Below, in pieces: positions 57,133 through 64,000 of a stretch of DNA of 64,000 nt. Under the pieces are notes generated by a model that was not told the origin of the DNA, made no database searches, and saw only the letters and a program-made list of their open reading frames with translations. This DNA comes from Zelopaecilomyces penicillatus (Eukaryota; Ascomycota; Sordariomycetes; Hypocreales; Pseudodiploosporaceae). The stretch covers positions 124,001-188,000 of the forward strand of contig VCCP01000005.1 of the NCBI GenBank assembly GCA_005765155.1, read 5' to 3'. How positions within the stretch are numbered: position 1 is the first letter of the stretch; each line of letters starts with the position of its first letter. Position numbers and translations under genes: made by a program.

Positions 57133-58262
57133 TCAGCGGCCAATTCCCAACTCCTGTAGCCTATCGCAAGCGGGCATCGTAAACGCATCCGCAGTCGCCA
57201 TTTTGTCTGGGTCCTGGTAGAACCACCCCATCGCTGCCTCTCTCAGCCTCTGCTTAGACATCAATTCGTTGTCGCACTCGTTTCGCAGATGGCGCACCAA
57301 GTTGATCTCGGCTGTGCGGTCTAGTTGAGTGAGCTTGGATTTACTCCACGAGGCAATGTCTGCTGGGTTTACGAAAAAGTGGATGTGGAGGTTCGGTGTA
57401 GTGCGGCCTTCGGTGTAGGGCGCAGCCGGGTTGTCGTAGACCATGCGAGGCGTTGCAGGGGCCGAGGAGCCTCCTGAAAACAGCGATGAAATCAGTGGGA
57501 GAATGAAGAAAAACAGTATCGGTAATAGTCCCAGCAGCGTTTGCAGGTTGCCCTGCGGCTGTTGCTGCTGCTGCCCGGCTTCCCTTGGTCGTCCACGCGG
57601 TCTTGCGCCACCAAACTGATGTACTCGGATTCCAGGACCTCCCCCAAAATTAAAGACGAATTGCGGTCCTGTGTCAAAAGCTAGTATGTCAGCACCATCC
57701 TCATCACAAAGAAAGCTGCATCATTCTCACCTCCGAATCCACCACCTCCAAATCCGCCACCGCCGCCTCCACCAAAGAACCGCGCAAACATCTCTTCGGG
57801 GGTGAGCTCTTCTTCTCCCCACATGCCTCCTCCGCCGCCTCCACCACCGCCCTGCCTCGATGCAAAGCCTGAGAACGGGTTCTGAGCCTGCGCGCTGGCG
57901 AATCTGCTATCCGGATCCGTACCAAACCTGTCGAACTTTTCCCTCTTCTCCTTGTCGCCCAGGATACCAAACGCGCGGCTAACCATCTTGAAGGCCTCGT
58001 CGGCATTTTCGTGTCCGTTCTTGTCCGGGTGGGTCAACAGCGACTGTTTCCTGTACGCTTTCTTGATCTCTGTGTCCGTACATGTCGTCTTGACACTTTC
58101 GAGGCCGAGGATATCATAAAAAGCGGTCGGGTTGCATTTTCGTATGCGCAGAACGGCTGCCTTTTGATCAACTGTGTATGTTCGCCCCTGGTTGCCCTGG
58201 TTGTGTTCGCGGGATCGAGCCGCACCAGCCGTGTCGGCGCCGGAGGCCTTTGCGTCGGGCAT
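57133..58262 (-). CDS. ER-type DnaJ (Hsp40) protein with J domain and DUF1977
   Basis: Two exons (58262-57731 and 57668-57133) give 355 residues. The J domain is at about 47-115: TAFYDILGLESV, the catalytic LTHPDKNGH with HPD that stimulates Hsp70 ATPase, and FKMVSRAFGILGDKEKREKFDRF. A Gly-rich region follows (GGGGGGGGGMWGEEELTPEE, then MFARFFGGGGGGG). A single hydrophobic segment LLGLLPILFFFILPLISSLF at about 235 anchors the protein, and the C-terminal MVYDNPAAPYTEGRTT... to DRLQELGIGR is the DUF1977 region of DNAJB12/B14-type proteins. The topology suggests an ER membrane co-chaperone facing the cytosol that helps ER-associated degradation, as Hlj1 does in yeast. The intron falls within the Gly-rich linker. 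Divergent from the Rsm19 gene across 1.7 kb. Confidence 0.9.
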
Positions 58263-59939
58263 CGAGGGCTTCGGTCGAAGAAGGCCCAGTGAGGTATTGG
58301 TTATCTACAGCGGTGCTGCATGCAGAAAAAAACGGTGCGTGGTGATGATGCAGGCCAAGTATTGCGTGGATGGAGGGGTTCGTCGTCCGAATGTTTTTTT
58401 TGGATGGTCGTGAGGCCAATGGTGGGATCGCCGGGTTTGAGGGAAGGTGGCTTCTTCCAGAAAGGGTCCAGTGGCGTCGGTGGGGCCGGCTAGGAATCGT
58501 CTTGTCTGTGGCAAAAGCGAAGCTGATATCGAGGGGATGATGATTTAGGATAAGTTGCCGGCTTTGAAGGTCTTTTGAGAGCAGAATTGGGCCGGTTGAT
58601 TGCGTAGCAAAAGGGCGTTTTCGAGGTGGTGCAAGCCAAGTGACGGAGAGGACAGTCCTAGAGCTACTTTCGTAGGTGGTATCAACGCGACGCCAACCAA
58701 AATCGGCCGAGTCTGAGGGTCGTTATAGAAGGTCTGTGATTCGTCTCCACGTGATGCGTCAGCAAACCTGTTCATCTATGGTATGGGATTGTAGTTCTTA
58801 CCCTGCAGAAGAGCGGTTTATCAAGATGTGAGTGATAGAAAAGAATGTTTCTTCTTTTCATGAAGCAAATGAACTGGATATGGAACTTTTTATTTATGTG
58901 ATCTCTGATTGATAAGTTTGCAAGCGACAATCTAAACGCACGGCGACACGGGATGATAAGAACAAAGGAATTGTCTTGGCTCTGTTTAGTTTGTAAGCGG
59001 CATCACATGAACTCGAGTTGACGCTTGTGATTGAATGAGTGATAGTGAAGATAATCGACAGATAGTTATTCAAAAGGAGTAAAGTCGGTATATATACCTA
59101 TAAATGACCACTAAACTTAAAAGTTCGTGCTGGACTCGGCAAATGGCCATTTTTGCCGATTAAGAAAACCAATTGTTACCATATGTAAACAGCCATTTGT
59201 TAGGTACAATTAGAAACAGCCAATTTTGGCCGATTTTAAACAGTCTGTTTCTGCTACTCATAAATAGCCACTTGTCCGAAGATAAACAGCCATTTTTTGA
59301 CATACTTAAACAGCCGGTTGTTGCCGAATTTAAACAGCCATTTTTGACAAATATGAACAGCTAATTTTGGCCGAATATTCTTTGTCATAAACCCAATCTT
59401 GGTCCCGAATGCTTGATCGTTCACTGATATTCCAAGTCACTGAAGTGCCACCTCGGCCACAAAAGTCACACGATGCATTTAAACTAACGAATCATGATTC
59501 GACTGTTTGATACCAATAAAGGCTTAATTGAACAGTTTGCTATTGTTTTGTAGTCGACAGAGTCCCATTCATTCAATGTAGTTTGCGCAACTGACATGGA
59601 AATAGCTATTTTGTCACATTGTACTTGACCAATTCTAAACGAACTTTCTGAATCGAACCACACTTAATATCAACCGAGTAAGAACTGTAAAAAAAAAATT
59701 CCGCAACTTATTTTATGTGATCAAATCGATGCGTTTGTCTCTTGGCTGCTCTCCCTGCCCCATCCCCGCTACCAACAAGCAGGCACGCTGTATCCCCTGT
59801 CAACACTCTCACGTGACGACCGACGCATTCAATCCTGAAGGGCCAGTATTAGCGGATCGCAACTTTCGGCGCCAGGAACTCAAGGACCATTCCCGCGAAA
59901 GCGAAGCTCTTGTTTCAACGAGCAATAGCAGACAGCACA
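58263..59939. other. Divergent spacer between DnaJ and Rsm19 genes
   Basis: About 1.7 kb without a supported protein gene. The left third is GC-moderate promoter-like sequence; the right part is AT-rich and contains the 24-bp minisatellite listed separately. Confidence 0.5.
59141..59379. repeat. 24-bp minisatellite, about ten degenerate units
   Basis: Units begin at 59141, 59165, 59187, 59214, 59238, 59262, 59284, 59308, 59332 and 59356, with spacings of 22, 24 or 27 bases. Their consensus is close to AAACAGCCATTTTTGNCGAA followed by TTT. Some units contain a short dyad (GCCAATTTTGGC). Because 24 is a multiple of three, one plus-strand frame stays open and would encode an eight-residue repeat; there is no evidence that it is translated. 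Confidence 0.85.
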
Positions 59940-60432
59940 ATGCAGGCAACGCGAGTGCTTCTGAAGCGCTCCGTCTGGAAAGGTAAGCGAAACACGCATG
60001 TCCCAACTTTGAGCTCAATTGGAAGGACTAACATTCAAACTAGGGCCCAACCTTGTCCCGTATGTATAAATCCATCCAGCGAAACGATCCAAGATAATCG
60101 ATTTCCTGTTCTAACTGTATCCTGTTTTCCCCCATCGAACAGCCTCCCGATTGTCTGGCCAAAGAAACAGGGCGACAAAGTCCCCTCTGTACGAACGCAG
60201 GCCCGCTCCGCGACCATTTTGCCCAACTTTGTCGGCCTCAAGTTTGAGGTGCACAATGGCAAGGACTACCACCAGGTGATCATTACAGAAGACATGGTCG
60301 GACACAAGCTGGGGGAGTTCTCACCGTGAGTTTTCTCTGGAAATTCTTATGTACACCTAATTACCCCCCCTATGGATTGCTGATGGGATGAATTGCAGGA
60401 CGCGAAAGCCGAATATCTGGGCTCGCAAGTAA
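59940..60432 (+). CDS. RSM19: Mitochondrial small-subunit ribosomal protein S19
   Basis: Four exons (59940-59982, 60044-60059, 60143-60325, 60399-60432), the second only 16 bases, give 91 residues. The joined protein begins MQATRVLLKRSVWKGPNLVP and contains the S19 signature: RSATILPNFVGLKFEVHNGK followed by ITEDMVGHKLGEFSPTRK. Length and motif match mitochondrial uS19 of fungi, where the short basic N-terminus serves as import signal. All introns have GT...AG and keep frame, so this gene would be missed by an ORF scan. It is essential for the small-subunit head in the mitoribosome. Its promoter is shared with or close to that of the DnaJ gene. Confidence 0.92.
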
Positions 60433-60799
60433 CGATAGGACAAAATAAAACGAAAGCAAGTTGACGGCTACGCTTTTTCATGCCTCTTCTAGGCCACTGC
60501 TGTGTATTATTCAGTGTACTACTTCGGAAATATTCACGAATGGATGATCATCTTTGGATCTGTCAACTCTCCGGCACGATTACCTTTTGCCATTATAATT
60601 GAAACATATCATTATAGAAAGTCATCCTGCCGTCCCTATATCCCCATCCCTCTCAACGCCAGTCCAGTGCGATGGGACTATGTTTGCCTTACCAACGCCT
60701 TGCCCAAATATATAAAGAAAATCAACCCCAATGTAGCACATAAGGAACTGTTCCACTCCCTCCTCTGCCTGCTGATAACAGCTGACCCCCATCAGCGCC
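60433..60799. other. Convergent 3' spacer
   Basis: About 370 bases between the 3' ends of Rsm19 and Taf10. No feature seen. Confidence 0.4.
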
Positions 60800-61458
60800 T
60801 TAGCGATAGAACTCGCCTCTCTTGACATTCACGCCATACTCTCCCACTGCCATACCCAGATCCTCCATCGTCAGCACCGTCTTGTTCTGGCTGCCTCCCT
60901 GGCCTCCACCACCATAGCCTGGACGCTGGATACCCAGCGGGCCTCCCTTTGCTTGGTCCTTGCTTCCTGGCTGGCCCGCCTGTTGTCCCGGGATGGGGAA
61001 ACCCGCCGCAGCGCCGAGTGAACCCATCGGGTTGTTGGTATTGCTAGAGGCTCGAATACGGCTATACTGGTACGCGTCTGCTGCAATGTCTGCGATGAAC
61101 TTTTGCGTCGCGAGCGCCAACAGTCGAGCGAGACGAGGATCGGTTTGTGGTGGCGGAGGAAGGCCTGCTTTGGTCATGTAGTAGTGTGTTACCGCATCTG
61201 GGATCTACAAAAATCGAGAGGGAACGTGTTAGCAAAAATCAAGAATACGATCAATTTCTGGCCAAAAGCAAGTTTAGGAATGCGCCTTACAATCGGAGCG
61301 TAATCGTCAATCTTGGTCAGGAACTCGCGTAGTGAGGTATCCTTGCGCGTCGGCAACTTCATGGGTTCCGCAGGGGGTGCCATGGGCTCTGGAGCATCCG
61401 TCGTGCCATTTGGTGGCAGAGCTGGCTGCTCGATCTTTTCGGGTGTATCACCGGCCAT
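60800..61458 (-). CDS. TAF10: Transcription factor TFIID/SAGA subunit Taf10
   Basis: Two exons (61458-61291 and 61204-60800) give 190 residues. The N-terminus is Pro/Glu-rich (MAGDTPEKIEQPALPPNGTT). The histone-fold region spans about 40-115: TSLREFLTKIDDYAPIIPDA, VTHYYMTKAGLPPPPQTDPR and LLALATQKFIADIAADAYQY followed by SRIR. A Gly/Gln linker then leads to LTMEDLGMAVGEYGVNVKRG, the conserved C-terminal helix with FYR at the end. The subunit pairs with Taf3/Taf8 in TFIID and Spt7 in SAGA in the nucleus. The intron lies within the histone fold and its removal restores the YAPIIPD junction, which verifies the model. Confidence 0.93.
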
Positions 61459-62098
61459 TTTGAACAAAGATCTAGATTTGGAGGAATTGATAACCAATGC
61501 AGATTCGAAGTGGATGATGAACCACAACAGTGAGGTTTGGCGCTGGGCAATGACGAGAGGTTGATAAATACATCACGTGACTGCAGCGACATCGTTACAG
61601 CTCCTCAGTGTGTGATTAAGCCATGTGGGCACTCCTGAGTATCGACGTTTCTTGTAATGGCTCAAGTATACTCTTAATCAAACTTCAATTAACTGTACGA
61701 TATTATACATTGTCTGTGGATCGCTTGGTTGATATTTTTCACCAAAGCTCGCCTTGTCTGTCATTATCCACATTTGTAGTTATACTTTTGATCTATTCGA
61801 ACCATAGAACTGACTGGAGGTTTCTTAACCAGCCGTGACGCCATCCTCATTATTTGCCGTCAGAAACAAGCCCACTACCTAACGCCATCCATGCAACCCC
61901 TATGAAAGCTGGATTGTCTTGCTTTCAGGCTCTCAATCGCCCGATTGTGGTCTGGCGTGAGCCTTGAAACTACTAGTAAAGCCCTCCTATCTCGTCTGAG
62001 AACTGCTCAGGTGTAAACCTACCTGCGCAGTTTTTATCCCCTGGGACATGTTGATTTTTCGCCGATACTGGGCTGTATCGTAGGTATGCATGATGCCC
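61459..62098. other. Spacer, no gene seen
   Basis: About 640 bases holding the Taf10 promoter and the 3' flank of the Erd2 gene. Nothing else was recognised. Confidence 0.4.
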
Positions 62099-63001
62099 TT
62101 AGACGGGGAGCTTGAACTTCTTGCCCTTGAGAACCTTGGTGTAATAAACATAGAAAAAGTCGCTGTAGAGAACAGTCTGAATGATACCAGCAATGATGGC
62201 GACCCATTCCACCTTGTGCTTTGTGTCGAAGGCCAGTCTGTAGATCCAGTTGGGAATGTACAGGGCGCGGTAAATTCCGAGGGCAAACAGATAATGTGTT
62301 GTAATGGTCTCGGCCTCGCCAGTCCTCTGCAGCATGAAGAGCTGGGGCAGAATTGCCACAGACTCCAGCCAGATGGAGAAGGCCCAGATGAGCTCCAGGA
62401 CGGTGTACTTAACAGGGAACAGAACAGCCATGATGGCAGCCCCAACTAGTAGATAATGGACGCGGAAGGTATCGACATTGGCGTCGTTCGTGGGCTTGTA
62501 GGCATTTGCCATGAGGTAGATGATGTAGCCTTGCGAGCTAATGAAGAGAATTTTGAAGATGAAGTTGTAGATGCTGTGTGTTTGGAAGAGATCTGCGGTG
62601 ATGATTGCGGTTAGGAATAATCTTGAGGGTTTGTGTCGTACAACAGTGCAGCAGCAATTGACGATACGCACCCAAGTATCTAGTGATGTAAACGAGGAGA
62701 TAGAGTCCTTGCGACTTGAACGAGATGCCAGAGCAGCTCTAGAGACACAGGTTCGTTAGCGAGAGATTGGCAGACGGGGCGCGCACAGAAAATATAACTC
62801 ACGCTCATCTGCGTCATCTTGTGCAGCAAAATGAGGATACTCGCCAAATGCGAGAAATCCGCTGTTGTGTCCTGGTCAGCATCCTGTATACCAATGTCGA
62901 TGCATCGCTCGCTGTCCTCCCTGGACAGATTTTGCCAATGCAGCACCACGAACGTCGCAACGCAAAAACCCACCTGCAATGCGGAAGATGTTGAACGTCA
63001 T
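62099..63001 (-). CDS. ERD2: ER lumen protein retaining receptor (K/HDEL receptor)
   Basis: Four exons (63001-62974, 62861-62803, 62738-62672, 62592-62099) give 215 residues, the normal family length. The seven-helix membrane protein retrieves K/HDEL-tagged ER proteins from the Golgi. Diagnostic segments: MTFNIFRIAADFSHLASILI, CSGISFKSQGLYLLVYITRY with the CxGISxKSQ motif, DLFQTHSIYNFIFKI, FSIWLESVAILPQLFMLQRT, HYLFALGIYRALYIPNWIYR and the short Lys-rich tail KVLKGKKFKLPV that signals retrograde transport. All three introns keep frame, and the first exon is just 28 bases, so the start is only visible after splicing. The protein is on the same strand as Taf10. Confidence 0.95.
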
Positions 63002-64000
63002 CTTGGCTCAACTGGTCTTTTTCTTGCCCACACAGAACACCGTGGGGGGTGGGGTTCGAAGTTTGTCGTTATCCTTGGGTCAACCGAATCGGTTTCGCTG
63101 TGGTGGTTGGTTTTCGTCTTGGTATGGAGTTGATGTATGAAGGGGGTTTGTTTGTTGGAGATGGATGCACAGGTCAGGGACAGCGACAGGGAGCTGAGAG
63201 AGCTTCAGCTGGAGCAACTGCACTGTACTGCTGCGGAGGGAAGCAAAAAAAGGACACGACGCGACTGAGCCGTCATTGGATGTTCGCTGGCATGCTAGGC
63301 TTGGTAGGTAATTTACGGGCTCTGGGACAACTGTAACTCTAGTGCGCCTTGTGTCGGGAACCGGACACGGTTTGTGCCTGGCGATTGGCGAGGGGGCACG
63401 TGCTGGGCAGGCCGCTTGCCACGCTTTAGGACGATTAGCTAAGCGTGTTTGGCTGTCCCGTAATTACACCTGGTCAGCACCAATGCACGCAAGATGGCGG
63501 AAGAACTGGGGTCATCAAACAGGAAAGGTTTAACATTGAAATTCTAATTACAAAACTTGTAGCCCCTTGAAGCTTGTTGCCCCCCCCTTTTTGGTTGGTT
63601 CCTGGTTTAGTGGGAACGTGATACGAGAAGTGTAGAGAACGTACTACGTAGTAAGGCAATGACATGGCTTTTAATGTCGTGTTGCTACAACCATCCGTAT
63701 TATGAACCGACAGTGGCCACAGGACTGACACGGAGTCATTTGACACGATAATGTCAACATGACAATAGCCGTGAAAACTTTTCAGACGGGCGGAAAATGG
63801 AAGACAAATCATCGTAATCAGGGGTAGATGGGTGGTAATAGAGCAAAGCTATTGCGGGCCGTCTCGGGATCAAAAAGGCATTGACACAGTTTTTCTTGGT
63901 GGCGGCCGGTGTCATGCTATGCAAGTGGGTCACGGTTCAGGTCTGCCGAAGTACTTTGTACTCGGACGGAAATGACGTTCCATTCCTCGGTGCAAAACAT
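63002..64000. other. Erd2 upstream region, no gene seen
   Basis: About 1 kb to the window edge. It should hold the Erd2 promoter. ORFs here are short and lack domains; any further gene lies beyond the edge. Confidence 0.45.

Overview
This window reads as the nuclear genome of a filamentous ascomycete, most likely a Sordariomycete and probably Hypocreales. Genes sit on both strands, carry short GT...AG introns of about 55-130 bases, and include fungal house-keeping orthologs (Hsf1, Cwc27, Rsm19, Taf10, Erd2). No operons, IS elements, CRISPR arrays or tRNA/rRNA genes were recognised. Order-level placement is inference; no rRNA or marker gene was available for a firm call.

Left part (0.5-28.9 kb) is gene-dense. 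In order: heat shock factor Hsf1 (-), spliceosomal cyclophilin Cwc27 (-), a secreted aldonolactone-oxidase-type flavoenzyme (+), a DHCR24-like FAD oxidoreductase (+), a nucleotidyltransferase-fold-like protein (+), a small secreted cysteine-containing protein (+), a many-exon amine/choline/GABA-type permease (-) divergent from a secreted flavin amine oxidase (+), an APH-fold phosphotransferase (-) divergent from a small ORF (+), and a membrane-anchored endonuclease/exonuclease/phosphatase protein (-).

Middle part (about 29-48 kb) is a gene-poor island with AT-rich stretches, microsatellites and relics: an APH pseudogene with two in-frame stops, an HNH-nuclease gene preceded by its own internally deleted tandem copy, a DUF3716-like cysteine-motif gene with a doubtful 5' end plus a decayed relative about 4 kb away, and several coding-looking fragments that cannot be joined into genes.

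Right part (48-63 kb) returns to conserved genes: an S28 serine peptidase (+), a steroid 5-alpha-reductase-like membrane enzyme (-), a MINDY deubiquitinase with a C-terminal CAAX box (-), an ER DnaJ protein (-), mitochondrial ribosomal protein S19 (+), TFIID/SAGA subunit Taf10 (-) and the K/HDEL receptor Erd2 (-). A roughly ten-copy, 24-bp minisatellite lies between the divergent DnaJ and Rsm19 genes.

Most genes are independent. The clearest functional pairing is the divergent permease and amine oxidase (import and oxidation of an amine). The two neighbouring flavin oxidoreductases at 7.8-12.1 kb are a weaker pairing. I found no complete secondary-metabolite cluster and no unmistakable new defence system; the most unusual structures are the HNH duplication with its 10-bp arrays and the 24-bp minisatellite.
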